DNA of 64,000 nucleotides from Pseudomonas sp. UMAB-08 (GCF_900095225.1 NZ_LT607422.1:2780-66779), one strand, 5' to 3'. Positions 52,125-61,846 are shown, counted from the stretch's first letter. Translations and numbers: made by a program. Notes: generated from the letters alone by a model not told the origin.

Positions 52125-52154
52125 ACAAGACCTGTCCGGAGTGTCAGGTCTTGT
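52125..52154 (+). terminator. Terminator-like hairpin after rimK
   Basis: ACAAGACCTG and CAGGTCTTGT form a perfect 10-bp stem around a 10-nt loop. The T run is short, so the efficiency is uncertain. Confidence 0.6.
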
Positions 52155-52187
52155 TAAGCAGGAAGGGCAACAAAGAGTCTTTGCAAA

Positions 52188-52227
52188 TGAATTCGCTCCC
52201 ACAATGGATGGATCGGGAGCGAAGTCA
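52188..52227. repeat. Palindrome of the TGAATTCGCTCCC type
   Basis: TGAATTCGCTCCC (52188-52200) and GGGAGCGAAGTCA (52215-52227) pair with one mismatch. The element shares its core with 63371-63419, not with the REP family at the RAYT locus. It lies between rimK and envZ. Confidence 0.6.
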
Positions 52228-52238
52228 GTGCATAACGT

Positions 52239-53552
52239 TTAAACCGCATCCCTCGGCAGCATCAGCCCCAACGGTAAGCGCACTCGCGCTTCCAGGCCGC
52301 CTCCAGAACGATTTCGCAGCTCGACATTGCCGCCATGCATGGCCGCAATACGCTTGACGATCGCCAAGCCCAGACCAGTGCCTTTGCCGCTGCGCGCACG
52401 GTCGCCACGGATGAAGGGGTTGAAGATGCCCTCCAGCTCCGACGGATCGATCCCGGCGCCCCGGTCGAGCACACTCAGCACCACATAGGGTGCATTGGCG
52501 TCACCTGACACATAAGCAGCGACTTCAATGCCGTTACCGGCATGGTGCATGGCGTTGCCGATCAGGTTGTTCAGCAAGCGTTTCATCGAAACCCGACGTA
52601 ACGGGAAAGGCGGAATCGGTTCCAGACACAACCTGATCTGCTCGGTCGGATGGTTGAACGGCGCCACCACTTCACGTACCAGATCGCTCAGGTCGACGTC
52701 TTCGACTTCTTCATCGCGCCCGTCGCGAATAAATGCCAGGAACTGATCAAGGATCGCGTCCATGTCTTCGATATCGCGGACCATGCCATCGGTCAGCTCA
52801 TTCTCTTGCGTCATCAATTCAAGGGACAAGCGCAAGCGGGTCAAAGGGGTTCGCAGGTCGTGGGAGACCCCCGCCAACATCAATTCCCGCTCCTGCCCGG
52901 CCTGCTCGACATCCTCGGCCATCTGGTTGAAGGCGCGGTATACCTCGGCCATTTCGCTGGGCGTATCACTGATCGGCAATCGCACACTGCGCCCTTGCCC
53001 CAACTGACGGGCAGCAAAGACCAGACGCTTGAGCGGCTGATTAAGCTGTCGAACGAAGATCCACGCAGAGGCTGTGGACAACAAGCCAATGGCAAGGAAC
53101 CAGCCCAGCACGCTCCAGATTTTCTGACCGCGCAGTGGGTGCGGGTACAACGGCACTTTCAGCCAACCGTCACCCAGGCTTGGGGCCCGCACCCACAGGG
53201 CTGGAGGCGCATGCACCCGCAGACGCACTTCGGTGTCCGCGCCCAACTCGGCTTGCATCTGACGCTGGTAAATCTCGCTGTACGGCCAATGTTGCTCGCC
53301 TTCGGGCACGCCGCCGCCGACCACCCGAATCAACCCGGCAGCCTCGGCAATCGCCTCGCGATCATGCTCATCCGCCGCCCAATAGGCCCGCAAGGTCAAC
53401 GCAACGCCGTGGCTGTATTGCCTGTCGACCAGCACGTCCTCGTTCATCAATAGATAAACCAGGGTCAGTGCCTTGGAAAACAGCACGACAATCAACACCA
53501 GCCACAGGGTGCGAGAGAAGAAGCTTTGCGGGAACCAGAGCGGGGTTTTCAT
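52239..53552 (-). CDS. envZ: Osmosensor histidine kinase EnvZ
   Basis: The 437-residue inner-membrane kinase starts at ATG 53552 (MKTPLWFPQSFF). TM1 is about 10-37. The periplasmic sensor region is about 40-155. TM2 is near 158-180 and is followed by HAMP. The dimerisation/H box is GVSHDLRTPLTRLRL, with N box NNLIGNAMHHAG and G boxes DRGAGIDP and GKGTGLGLAIVKR. It phosphorylates OmpR. It lies downstream of ompR on the same strand but 170 bp away, without the start-stop overlap known in enterics. Confidence 0.95.
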   Translation of the reverse strand: MKTPLWFPQSFFSRTLWLVLIVVLFSKALTLVYLLMNEDVLVDRQYSHGVALTLRAYWAADEHDREAIAEAAGLIRVVGGGVPEGEQHWPYSEIYQRQMQAELGADTEVRLRVHAPPALWVRAPSLGDGWLKVPLYPHPLRGQKIWSVLGWFLAIGLLSTASAWIFVRQLNQPLKRLVFAARQLGQGRSVRLPISDTPSEMAEVYRAFNQMAEDVEQAGQERELMLAGVSHDLRTPLTRLRLSLELMTQENELTDGMVRDIEDMDAILDQFLAFIRDGRDEEVEDVDLSDLVREVVAPFNHPTEQIRLCLEPIPPFPLRRVSMKRLLNNLIGNAMHHAGNGIEVAAYVSGDANAPYVVLSVLDRGAGIDPSELEGIFNPFIRGDRARSGKGTGLGLAIVKRIAAMHGGNVELRNRSGGGLEARVRLPLGLMLPRDAV

Positions 53553-53647
53553 TGCAGTCGCTACACACTTTGCAGGCGCGAGCGAGGCTCGCAAAAATGG
53601 CGAGGCGCGATCGGTATCCGTCGCATAAACACCTCAACCCAAAACGT

Positions 53648-53702
53648 CGATAGCCCTGAACAGGGCTATCGAGTGTGTCAGCCAGGACTCAGCAGTCCTG
53701 GC
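53648..53702. other. Two tandem perfect hairpins between ompR and envZ
   Basis: The first has 11-bp arms (53648-53658 and 53661-53671) with a 2-nt loop. The second has 9-bp arms (53681-53689 and 53694-53702) with a 4-nt loop. Neither has a T tract on the reverse strand. They lie between the ompR stop and the envZ start. Confidence 0.7.
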
Positions 53703-53722
53703 TCGCGCCTACACAGCGCCAA

Positions 53723-54463
53723 TCACTTGGTTCCGGCACCATCGGGAACAAACACATAACCTACGCCCCAGACAGTCTGGATGTAGCGCGGCTTGGAAGG
53801 GTCCGGTTCGATCAAGCGACGCAGGCGCGAAATCTGTACGTCGATGGAACGCTCCAACGCATCCCACTCGCGTCCACGGGCCAGGTTCATCAACTTGTCG
53901 CGGGTCAACGGCTCGCGGGCATGCATCACCAACGCCTTGAGCACCGCGAATTCGCCTGTGGTCAGCATGTGCACTTCATCGCCACGCTTGAGCTCACGGG
54001 TTGCCAGCGACAGTTCATAGTCACCGAACGTCACGGACTCATCTTCGCTGCCAGGCGCACCAGGAACAGGTACCGCCTGACGACGCAATACGGCTTTGAC
54101 CCGTGCGACCAGCTCATCGGGGTTGAACGGCTTGGACAGGTAATCGTCAGCACCCAACTCCAGACCACGAATTCGGCTCAGCTCATCGCCCTTGGCGGTC
54201 AGCATGATGATCGGCACCTGATTGTTGGCAGCACGCAAGCGGCGGCAAGCGGACAGCCCGTCTTCACCCGGCAGCATCAAATCGAGGACAACGAGGTGGA
54301 AAACCTCGCGTGCGAGCAGGCGATCCATTTGCTCGACGTTGGCCACGGCGCGCGCGCGATAACCTTTGCTGGTGAAAAAACGCTCTAACAGGCTGCTTAA
54401 TCCCGGGTCGTCATCAACGATGAGGATCTTTTCGCCTTCAGCAGGTTGTGCAGTACTGCTCAT
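53723..54463 (-). CDS. ompR: Response regulator OmpR
   Basis: The 246-residue regulator has a receiver domain with LIVDDDPGL, phospho-acceptor Asp61 in LVVLDLMLPGEDG, and IIMLTAKGDE (Thr and Lys switch). The C-terminal winged helix carries VHMLTTGEFAVLKALVMHAREPLTRDKLMNLARG, which binds DNA. It is cytoplasmic and works with EnvZ in osmotic control. AAAGGAGCATCTA precedes the ATG. Divergent from tex. Confidence 0.97.
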   Translation of the reverse strand: MSSTAQPAEGEKILIVDDDPGLSSLLERFFTSKGYRARAVANVEQMDRLLAREVFHLVVLDLMLPGEDGLSACRRLRAANNQVPIIMLTAKGDELSRIRGLELGADDYLSKPFNPDELVARVKAVLRRQAVPVPGAPGSEDESVTFGDYELSLATRELKRGDEVHMLTTGEFAVLKALVMHAREPLTRDKLMNLARGREWDALERSIDVQISRLRRLIEPDPSKPRYIQTVWGVGYVFVPDGAGTK

Positions 54464-54613
54464 TAGATGCTCCTTTGATCTCGGTGCGCATTATGGCGTA
54501 GCTGCCGATTTATGTACTGTGTGCATTGTTAGCAGATTTTTCCTGAGCCGCCAGCAACGGTTGTTGATAGTGCTCGTGAACGGGCGCAATCCCCCTAATC
54601 AGAGATCGCTGGG

Positions 54614-54619
54614 TATAAT
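54614..54619 (+). promoter_or_regulatory. Candidate -10 element for tex
   Basis: TATAAT lies about 77 bp upstream of the preferred tex start. A good -35 was not found. Confidence 0.35.
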
Positions 54620-54695
54620 GCGCCGCCTTGAAGTCAGGTAGCGCCTGACAATGGCCAATCGCGTTTTATTTGCTCACAATTTGCCAGGTGGTTTT

Positions 54696-57026
54696 ATGGA
54701 CAGCATCAACAGCCGCATCGCCGAGGAACTCGGTGTCCGCCCACAGCAGGTCGCAGCGGCCGTCGCTCTGCTGGATGAAGGCTCAACCGTGCCTTTCATC
54801 TCCCGTTACCGTAAAGAAGTGACCGGCAGCCTTGATGACACCCAGTTACGCCACCTGGAAGAGCGCCTGCGCTACCTGCGCGAACTCGACGAGCGACGCA
54901 TCAGCATCCTTGCGAGCATCGAAGAGCAAGGCAAGCTGACCCCGGAACTGGCGCGCGATATCAAACTCGCCGACACCAAAACCCGCCTTGAAGATTTGTA
55001 CCTGCCCTACAAACAAAAGCGCCGCACCAAGGGCCAGATTGCCCTGGAAGCCGGTCTGGGCGAGTTGGCCGACGGTCTGTTCAATGACCCGACCCTGAGC
55101 CCGGAAAGCGAAGCGGCACGGTTTGTCGACGCGGAGAAAGGCGTGGCCGATGTGAAAGCCGCCCTCGAAGGCGCTAAATACATCCTGATGGAGCGCTTCG
55201 CCGAAGACGCCAACCTCCTGGAAAAACTGCGCAGCTTCCTCAAACACGAGGCTGTTCTCAGCGCCCGTGTAGTGGCTGGCAAGGAAGAAGCCGGCGCCAA
55301 GTTCCGCGATTACTTCGAACACGACGAACCCCTGAAAAGCATGCCATCGCACCGCGCCCTGGCCATTTTTCGCGGGCGTAACGAAGGGTTTCTCAGCTCG
55401 TCCCTGAAGATTGGCGAAGAGCTGCCGGGCGCCATGCACCCGTGCGAAATGATGATCAGCGAGCGTTTCGGCCTGCAAAACCAGAATCGCCCCGCGGATA
55501 AATGGCTGGCCGAAGTGGTGCGCTGGACCTGGAAGGTCAAGCTCTACACCCACTTGGAAACTGACTTGCTGGGCGAACTGCGCGACGGCGCGGAAACCGA
55601 AGCGATCAACGTGTTCGCGCACAACCTGCATGACCTGCTGCTGGCGGCACCGGCTGGCCCACGCGCCACGCTGGGCCTGGACCCTGGTCTGCGCACCGGG
55701 TGCAAAGTGGCCGTGGTCGACGCGACCGGCAAGCTGCTCGATTACGCGACCGTTTACCCGCATGTACCCAAGAATCAGTGGGACCAGACCATCGCCGTGT
55801 TGGCTGCACTCTGCGCCAAGCATTCGGTTGACCTGATCGCAATCGGCAACGGCACCGCCAGCCGCGAGACCGATAAACTGGCCGCCGAACTGATCAAAAA
55901 ATACCCAGGTCTGAAAATGACCAAAGTGATGGTGTCCGAAGCCGGCGCCTCGGTGTATTCCGCGTCCGAGATGGCAGCCAAGGAATTCCCGGAGCTGGAC
56001 GTGACAATCCGTGGCGCGGTGTCGATTGCCCGCCGCCTGCAAGACCCACTGGCCGAGCTGGTGAAAATCGATCCGAAATCCATCGGTGTCGGTCAGTACC
56101 AGCACGATGTTTCGCAGCTGAAACTGGCGCGAGGCCTGGATGCGGTAGTCGAAGACTGCGTGAACGCTGTTGGCGTCGATGTGAATACCGCATCGGTTGC
56201 CTTGCTCGCCCGCATCTCTGGCCTGAACACCACGCTGGCGCAAAATATCGTCGCTCACCGCGATGAAAACGGCGCCTTCAAGACCCGCGCTTCGTTGAAG
56301 AAAGTCAGCCGCCTCGGCGAAAAGACTTACGAACAAGCTGCCGGCTTCCTGCGCGTAATGAATGGCGACAACCCACTGGATTCCTCGGCAGTTCACCCGG
56401 AAGCCTACCCGCTCGTACAACGCATCGCCGCTGAAACAGACCGCGATATCCGTTCGTTGATTGGCGACGCGAGCTTCCTCAAGCGCCTCGATCCGAAGAA
56501 GTACACCGATGAAACTTTCGGCCTGCCGACCGTCACCGACATTCTGCAAGAGCTGGAAAAACCGGGCCGCGACCCTCGCCCTGAATTCAAGACGGCCGAG
56601 TTCCAGGACGGCGTCGAAGAGCTCAAGGACCTGGAGCTGGGGATGATCCTCGAAGGCGTGGTCACCAACGTGACCAACTTCGGCGCTTTCGTCGATATCG
56701 GCGTGCATCAGGACGGTCTGGTTCACATCTCCGCGCTGTCCGAGAAATTCATCAAGGACCCGCGTGAAGCGGTCAAGGCCGGCGATGTGGTCAAGGTCAA
56801 GGTCATGGAAGTCGATATCCCGCGCAAACGCGTCGGCCTGTCGATGCGCATGAGCGACACCCCGGGTGAGAAAATCGACGGTGCTCGTGGCGCGCGTCCG
56901 GGCTCTGCTCCTCGCTCGCAACAACAAAACACGCCCCGCAAGGAAGCCCCGGTAGCAGTCGCAGCCCCGTCCAATAACGCCATGGCTTCGTTGTTCGCCA
57001 ACGCCAAACAGTTGAAGAAGCGTTGA
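54696..57026 (+). CDS. tex: RNA-binding transcription accessory protein Tex
   Basis: The 776-residue multi-domain protein starts at MDSINSRIAEELGV, preceded by CCAGGTGGTTTT. A frame 15 codons longer is less likely. The N-terminal helix-turn-helix region has STVPFISRYRKEVTGSLDD. A YqgF/RNase H-like domain (GLDPGLRTGCKVAVVD) is central. Helix-hairpin-helix units (TASVALLARISGLNTTLAQNIV) follow, and the S1 domain (EGVVTNVTNFGAFVDIGVHQDGLVH) is near the C-terminus. Tex binds RNA and affects transcript fidelity and toxin expression. The tail is basic and Gln/Pro-rich. Confidence 0.97.
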   Translation: MDSINSRIAEELGVRPQQVAAAVALLDEGSTVPFISRYRKEVTGSLDDTQLRHLEERLRYLRELDERRISILASIEEQGKLTPELARDIKLADTKTRLEDLYLPYKQKRRTKGQIALEAGLGELADGLFNDPTLSPESEAARFVDAEKGVADVKAALEGAKYILMERFAEDANLLEKLRSFLKHEAVLSARVVAGKEEAGAKFRDYFEHDEPLKSMPSHRALAIFRGRNEGFLSSSLKIGEELPGAMHPCEMMISERFGLQNQNRPADKWLAEVVRWTWKVKLYTHLETDLLGELRDGAETEAINVFAHNLHDLLLAAPAGPRATLGLDPGLRTGCKVAVVDATGKLLDYATVYPHVPKNQWDQTIAVLAALCAKHSVDLIAIGNGTASRETDKLAAELIKKYPGLKMTKVMVSEAGASVYSASEMAAKEFPELDVTIRGAVSIARRLQDPLAELVKIDPKSIGVGQYQHDVSQLKLARGLDAVVEDCVNAVGVDVNTASVALLARISGLNTTLAQNIVAHRDENGAFKTRASLKKVSRLGEKTYEQAAGFLRVMNGDNPLDSSAVHPEAYPLVQRIAAETDRDIRSLIGDASFLKRLDPKKYTDETFGLPTVTDILQELEKPGRDPRPEFKTAEFQDGVEELKDLELGMILEGVVTNVTNFGAFVDIGVHQDGLVHISALSEKFIKDPREAVKAGDVVKVKVMEVDIPRKRVGLSMRMSDTPGEKIDGARGARPGSAPRSQQQNTPRKEAPVAVAAPSNNAMASLFANAKQLKKR

Positions 57027-57409
57027 TGGCCATCCCCGAAGGGCTGACCCAGAGCGCTTATTTCAAGATGCTCGGCTGCCAGTTGCAACGCCTGGACGAC
57101 GGCGTTGCCGAAGTCAGCCTGGCGCTGGAGCCTCACCTGCGCAATCGCGGCAACGTGATGCATGGCGGGGCGATCTTCAGCCTGGTCGATATCGCCATGG
57201 GTCTGGCCTGCTCCAGCTCCCACGGCTTCGATCAGCAGAGCGTGACGGTCGAGTGCAAGATCAACTACGTCCGGGCCGTGTCCGAAGGCGAGGTGCTGTG
57301 CATCGCCAAGGTACTGCATGCAGGACGGCGCACGCTGGTTGTCGAGGCAGAAGTGCTGCAGGGCGACAAACTGGTCGCAAAAGCACAAGGGACGTTCGCA
57401 GTCATCTAG
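57026..57409 (+). CDS. PaaI-type hotdog thioesterase
   Basis: The 127-residue hotdog-fold protein carries the PaaI motif GNVMHGGAIFSLVDIAMGLAC (about 38-58), in which the Asp is catalytic. KINYVRAVSEGEVLC is the second strand set. These enzymes hydrolyse acyl- or aryl-CoA thioesters. The ATG shares one base with the tex stop. No pathway neighbour indicates the substrate. Confidence 0.9.
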   Translation: MAIPEGLTQSAYFKMLGCQLQRLDDGVAEVSLALEPHLRNRGNVMHGGAIFSLVDIAMGLACSSSHGFDQQSVTVECKINYVRAVSEGEVLCIAKVLHAGRRTLVVEAEVLQGDKLVAKAQGTFAVI

Positions 57410-57608
57410 CTGTCGCACGTCGATTTGGGTTAATTTCGGCATTGTGAAAACAGTGTCGGAATTTTCTGTTTGGGTTGCAGCCAAACCAAGCAACGGGCAT
57501 CGGCGTTTCAAACCAAAACCAGGCGACAACGCCAGTTCCTCTCTTCACCCTTGTAGACCGTCATTTCCACCCCCATATTGGGGCGACCGACGCGTGAAGG
57601 AATCCAAC

Positions 57609-59195
57609 TTGAGCGAACTTCTCAACCGCCGCCTGGCTCTGCTTAGCGAGCGCACTAACCTCTCCCTGATGGAGCAGTGCCTGCACGGTATTGAGCGTGA
57701 ATGCCTGCGCGTGACGGGCGAAGCACGCCTGGCGCAGACGCCGCACCCTGAACAACTGGGCGCCGCGCTGACCAACGAGCAAATCACCACCGATTACTCC
57801 GAATCGCTATTGGAGTTCATCACGCCCGCGCTGCCGCACACGGCCGATACCCTGTCCAGCCTGGACAAGATCCATCGCTTCGCCTACAGCAAGCTCGGCA
57901 ACGAGTACCTGTGGAGCCCCTCGATGCCGTGTCCGCTACCGGCCGAAGAAGATATCCCGATTGCCTACTACGGCACCTCGAATATCGGTCAGCTCAAGTA
58001 CGTCTATCGCAAAGGCCTGGCCTTGCGGTACGGCAAGACCATGCAGTGCATCGCCGGCATTCACTACAACTTCTCCTTGCCGGAAAAAGTCTGGCCGCTG
58101 CTCAAGCAGGCCGAAGGTTTTGTCGGCACGGACCGCGACTATCAGTCAGCGTCCTATATCGCCCTGATTCGAAACTTCCGCCGTTACAGCTGGCTGCTGA
58201 TGTACCTGTTCGGCGCCTCGCCGGCACTGGATGCAAGCTTCTTGCGCGGGCGCTCGCATCAGTTGGAGCAATGGGACGCCGACACGCTGTACCTGCCCTA
58301 CGCCACCAGCCTGCGCATGAGCGACCTGGGCTACCAGAGCAACGCCCAGGCCGGTTTGACCCCGTGCTACAACGATTTGACCAGCTACACCGACAGCCTG
58401 CGTAAAGCGGTGGCGACGCCGTATCCGCCGTATGTCGAGATCGGGACCCACAAGGATGGTGAGTGGATTCAGCTCAACACCAACATCCTGCAGATCGAAA
58501 ACGAGTACTACTCCAACATTCGCCCAAAACGCGTGACCTACTCCGGCGAACGTCCGATCCAGGCGCTGGTGGCCCGTGGCGTGCAATACGTTGAGGTCCG
58601 CTGCCTGGACATCAACCCTTTCCTGCCTATGGGGATCGATTTGCAGCAAGCGCGCTTCATCGACGCGTTCGTGCTGTATTGCGCCCTGCAGGACAGCCCG
58701 CAACTGGCGAACAACGAATGCGCCAATGCTGCCTCGAACTTCCTGACCGTGGTCAAGGAAGGCCGTCGTCCGGGTCTGGAATTGCAGCGCAATGACACCA
58801 CGATCGACTTGAAAGCCTGGGCCACCGAGCTGCTGGAAAAAATCGCGCCGTTGTCGCAGTTACTCGATCAGAGCCACGGTGGTGAAGAACACGTCAAAGC
58901 CCTGGCCGCGCAAATGGCCAAGGTCAACGATTCTTCACGGACGCCTTCGGCACAAGTGCTGGCAAGCATGACGGAACACAAGGAAGGCTTCACCGCATTC
59001 TCCTTCCGTCAGAGCCAGGCCCACGCTGAGTACTTCCGCAGCGAACCGTTGAGCGCTGAAGACCAGTTGCACTTCGAAACCCTGGCCCGCAACTCAATCG
59101 CCCAACAGGCCGAGCTGGAGCAAACCGAAGAAATTGTCGATTTCGATACGTTTGTCGGTTCGTATCAAGCAAGCATTCTGGCTATCAGTAACTGA
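57609..59195 (+). CDS. gshA: Glutamate-cysteine ligase
   Basis: The 528-residue enzyme joins glutamate and cysteine, the first step of glutathione synthesis. A TTG at 57609 gives the usual length and follows AAGGAATCCAAC. A GTG at 57594 (MKESNLSELL) is possible. LHGIERECLRVT holds the metal-binding Glu. FVGTDRDYQSASYIALIRNFRRYSWLLMY and EIGTHKDGEWIQLNTN bind substrate. It is transcribed forward and ends near a palindrome, facing the argA gene. Confidence 0.94.
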   Translation: MSELLNRRLALLSERTNLSLMEQCLHGIERECLRVTGEARLAQTPHPEQLGAALTNEQITTDYSESLLEFITPALPHTADTLSSLDKIHRFAYSKLGNEYLWSPSMPCPLPAEEDIPIAYYGTSNIGQLKYVYRKGLALRYGKTMQCIAGIHYNFSLPEKVWPLLKQAEGFVGTDRDYQSASYIALIRNFRRYSWLLMYLFGASPALDASFLRGRSHQLEQWDADTLYLPYATSLRMSDLGYQSNAQAGLTPCYNDLTSYTDSLRKAVATPYPPYVEIGTHKDGEWIQLNTNILQIENEYYSNIRPKRVTYSGERPIQALVARGVQYVEVRCLDINPFLPMGIDLQQARFIDAFVLYCALQDSPQLANNECANAASNFLTVVKEGRRPGLELQRNDTTIDLKAWATELLEKIAPLSQLLDQSHGGEEHVKALAAQMAKVNDSSRTPSAQVLASMTEHKEGFTAFSFRQSQAHAEYFRSEPLSAEDQLHFETLARNSIAQQAELEQTEEIVDFDTFVGSYQASILAISN

Positions 59196-59197
59196 CG

Positions 59198-59243
59198 CCA
59201 TCGCGGCGGGACGCGCAGTTGCAAGCGCATTCTGCCGCGATGG
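59198..59243. repeat. Inverted repeat between gshA and argA
   Basis: CCATCGCGGC (59198-59207) and GCCGCGATGG (59234-59243) form a perfect 10-bp stem around 26 nt. It may be a decayed REP or a terminator for the convergent genes. Confidence 0.5.
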
Positions 59244-59252
59244 ACACAGCCC

Positions 59253-60551
59253 CTACAGCGTCTTCTCGAAGATCTTCGAATTACGCTGATAGTTGTAAAG
59301 CGATGCTCGTGCGCTGGGCAGACGGTCGACGCTGCTCGGCTCAAACCCGCGCTCACGGAACCAGTGCGCGGTACGGGTGGTAAGGACGAACAGTGTCTTC
59401 AAGCCTTGCGCCCGAGCCCGGGCCTCAATCCTCTCCAACAGTTCATCACCACGTCGGCCATGGCGGTATTCCGGGCTGACGGCCAGGCAGGCCAACTCAC
59501 CGGCATCTGAATCCGCGATCTGGTACAGCGCGGCACAGGCAATGATCAGCCCTTCGCGCTCGACCACACTGAATTGCTCGATCTCGCGTTCCAGTACTTC
59601 GCGCGAACGACGCACCAGAATCCCCTGCTCTTCCAGCGGCGTGATCAAATCCAGCAAACCGCCGACGTCTTCAATCGCCGCCTCACGCACCAGTTCAAAC
59701 TGCTCTTGCGCAACCAGCGTGCCGCCACCGTCGCGGGTAAACAGCTCGGTCAGCAGGGCGCCGTCTTCAGCGTAGCTGACGATATGGCTGCGACCGACAC
59801 CGCCACGACATGCCTCAGCCGCCGCGTCGAGCAATTCAGCCTGATAGTTGCTGCCCAGCCTTAGCATGTGCGCCGGGACTTGTTGCGGGCGCAGCTCACG
59901 CACCAACTTGCCTTGATCATCCAGCAGGCCGCGCTCGGCACCGAACAGCAGCAATTTATCGGCGCCCAGGTCGATGGCGGCACGAGTGGCGACGTCTTCA
60001 CAGGCGATGTTGAACGTCTCCCCCGTCGGCGAATACCCCAGCGGTGACAGCAACACGATGGAGCGCTCGTCGAGCAGGCGGTTGATACCTTTGCGGTCGA
60101 CCCGGCGCACTTCGCCGGTGTGGTGGTAATCCACGCCTTCGACCACACCAATCGGCCGCGCAGTCACCAGATTGCCGCCTGCCACGCGCAAGCGCGAACC
60201 CTGCATCGGTGAAGCGGCCATGTCCATGGACAGGCGTGCTTCGATGGCGACGCGCAGGGAGCCTACCGCGTCGATGACGCATTCGAGGGTCGCCGCATCG
60301 GTGACGCGCAGGTTACGGTGGAATTGCGGCGTCAGGCCGCGCGCCGCCAGACGGCTTTCAATCTGCGGGCGAGAGCCATACACCAGCACCAGTCGCACGC
60401 CGAGGCTGTGCAACAGCACCAGGTCATGGACGATATTGCCGAAATTCGGATGATCGATACCGTCGCCGGGCAGCATGACAACAAAGGTGCAATCACGGTG
60501 GGCGTTGATGTACGGCGAAGCGTGGCGAAGCCAGTTAACGTAGTCGGGCAT
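59253..60551 (-). CDS. argA: Amino-acid N-acetyltransferase ArgA
   Basis: The 432-residue enzyme acetylates glutamate in the first step of arginine synthesis. The N-terminal amino-acid-kinase domain (about 1-290) starts MPDYVNWLRHASPYINAHRD. VYGSRPQIESRLAARGL and VVEGVDYHHTGEVRRVD bind arginine or nucleotide-like ligands. The C-terminal GNAT domain (about 295-432) carries CLAVSPEYRHGRRGDELL. Start ATG 60551 matches the family length; the longer frame adds 16 residues. No clear ribosome-binding site is seen. Confidence 0.95.
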   Translation of the reverse strand: MPDYVNWLRHASPYINAHRDCTFVVMLPGDGIDHPNFGNIVHDLVLLHSLGVRLVLVYGSRPQIESRLAARGLTPQFHRNLRVTDAATLECVIDAVGSLRVAIEARLSMDMAASPMQGSRLRVAGGNLVTARPIGVVEGVDYHHTGEVRRVDRKGINRLLDERSIVLLSPLGYSPTGETFNIACEDVATRAAIDLGADKLLLFGAERGLLDDQGKLVRELRPQQVPAHMLRLGSNYQAELLDAAAEACRGGVGRSHIVSYAEDGALLTELFTRDGGGTLVAQEQFELVREAAIEDVGGLLDLITPLEEQGILVRRSREVLEREIEQFSVVEREGLIIACAALYQIADSDAGELACLAVSPEYRHGRRGDELLERIEARARAQGLKTLFVLTTRTAHWFRERGFEPSSVDRLPSARASLYNYQRNSKIFEKTL

Positions 60552-60697
60552 GACTTGAAGAGCCTGTAAAAGATTGGACGAACGCGTAAGAACACTCACA
60601 GCACTGTGGTGGTTATCGTCGGAACAGGCTTGGCAACACGCGCATTCTCCTTCTATCTAGAGCCCAACGGCTTCGAGATCACTTGAGCTGACCCGAC

Positions 60698-61846
60698 TCA
60701 TGCGGGGGTCAGGCAATAATGTTCAACCAACTGACGTAGTAGACGCACCGTAGGCTGCAAGCGTGACATTTCAAGGTATTCGCCTGGCTGATGAGCACAG
60801 GCAATGTCGCCAGGGCCCAAAACCAGGGTTTCGCAGCCCAGGCGCTGAAGATAAGGCGCTTCGGTGCCAAACGCCACCGCCTCGGCGCGATGCCCGGTCA
60901 GACGTTCGGCGACGCGCACCAATTCGGCATCGGCGGCCTGTTCGAACGGCGGTACTTCGGGAAACAGCGGCGCATAGTCTATTTGCACCTGATGCAATTC
61001 TGCCAGCGGTTGCAGCTTCTGCCGAATCGCGGCACGCAACACCTGCGGGTCCATGCCCGGCAAGGGCCGCAAGTCGAACTCCAGCGAGCACTGACCGCAA
61101 ATCCGGTTCGGGTTGTCACCGCCATGAATGCACCCGAAGTTGAGGGTTGGCTGGGGCACGCTGAACTGAGGGTTGCGGTATTCGCCTTGCCATTGCTGAC
61201 GCAGGCCCTTCAATTCAGTGATCGCGTCGTGCATCGCCTCCAGCGCGCTGTGGCCCAGGCTCGGGTCGGACGAATGGCCGCTGCGCCCAAGAATATTGAT
61301 GCGCTCCATCATCACGCCCTTGTGCAGGCGAATCGGCTTGAGCCCGGTCGGCTCGCCGATCACCGCCGCACGACCCAAAGGACGACCCGCTGCAGCCAAC
61401 GCTCGAGCACCGGCCATGGAGCTTTCTTCATCGCAGGTAGCGAGGATCAACAATGGCTGCTTGAACGGTTGATCGAGCAACGGCTGCACCGCTTCGATGA
61501 CCAAGGCAAAGAAGCCTTTCATGTCGCAACTGCCCAGCCCTACCCAACGCCCATCGACCTCGGTCAGTTTGAGCGGATCGGTTTGCCACAGCACGCCATC
61601 GAACGGCACGGTGTCGCTATGCCCGGCCAATACCAGTCCGCCTGGGCCGCTGCCGAAACTCGCCAACAGGTTGAACTTGCCGGGCGACACCTGCTGAATG
61701 TCACAGGCAAACCCCAGATCACCCAGCCAGGTCGCCAGCAGATCAATCACGGCACGGTTGGATTGATCCAGCGCGGGCTGGGTGCAACTCACCGACGGCG
61801 CTGCAATCAACGCGGCAAACTGGTCTTTCATGGACGGTAAGGGCAT
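60698..61846 (-). CDS. argE: Acetylornithine deacetylase
   Basis: The 382-residue M20 family metallohydrolase releases ornithine from N-acetylornithine. SDTVPFDGVLW carries the first metal His/Asp region. GLGSCDMKGFFAL holds the bridging Asp, and ATCDEESSM the catalytic Glu pair. HSSDPSLGHSALEAM and AVAFGTEAPYLQRLG follow in the C-terminal domain. ATG at 61846 follows GAGGAGATTGCTC. A hairpin overlaps its stop codon. It is upstream of argA on the same strand. Confidence 0.92.
   Translation of the reverse strand: MPLPSMKDQFAALIAAPSVSCTQPALDQSNRAVIDLLATWLGDLGFACDIQQVSPGKFNLLASFGSGPGGLVLAGHSDTVPFDGVLWQTDPLKLTEVDGRWVGLGSCDMKGFFALVIEAVQPLLDQPFKQPLLILATCDEESSMAGARALAAAGRPLGRAAVIGEPTGLKPIRLHKGVMMERINILGRSGHSSDPSLGHSALEAMHDAITELKGLRQQWQGEYRNPQFSVPQPTLNFGCIHGGDNPNRICGQCSLEFDLRPLPGMDPQVLRAAIRQKLQPLAELHQVQIDYAPLFPEVPPFEQAADAELVRVAERLTGHRAEAVAFGTEAPYLQRLGCETLVLGPGDIACAHQPGEYLEMSRLQPTVRLLRQLVEHYCLTPA

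Noticed and set aside
54846..56927. Open frame of nearly 700 codons antisense to tex
   Set aside because: A shadow of tex on the opposite strand; the product is rich in His, Gln and Val and lacks domain motifs.
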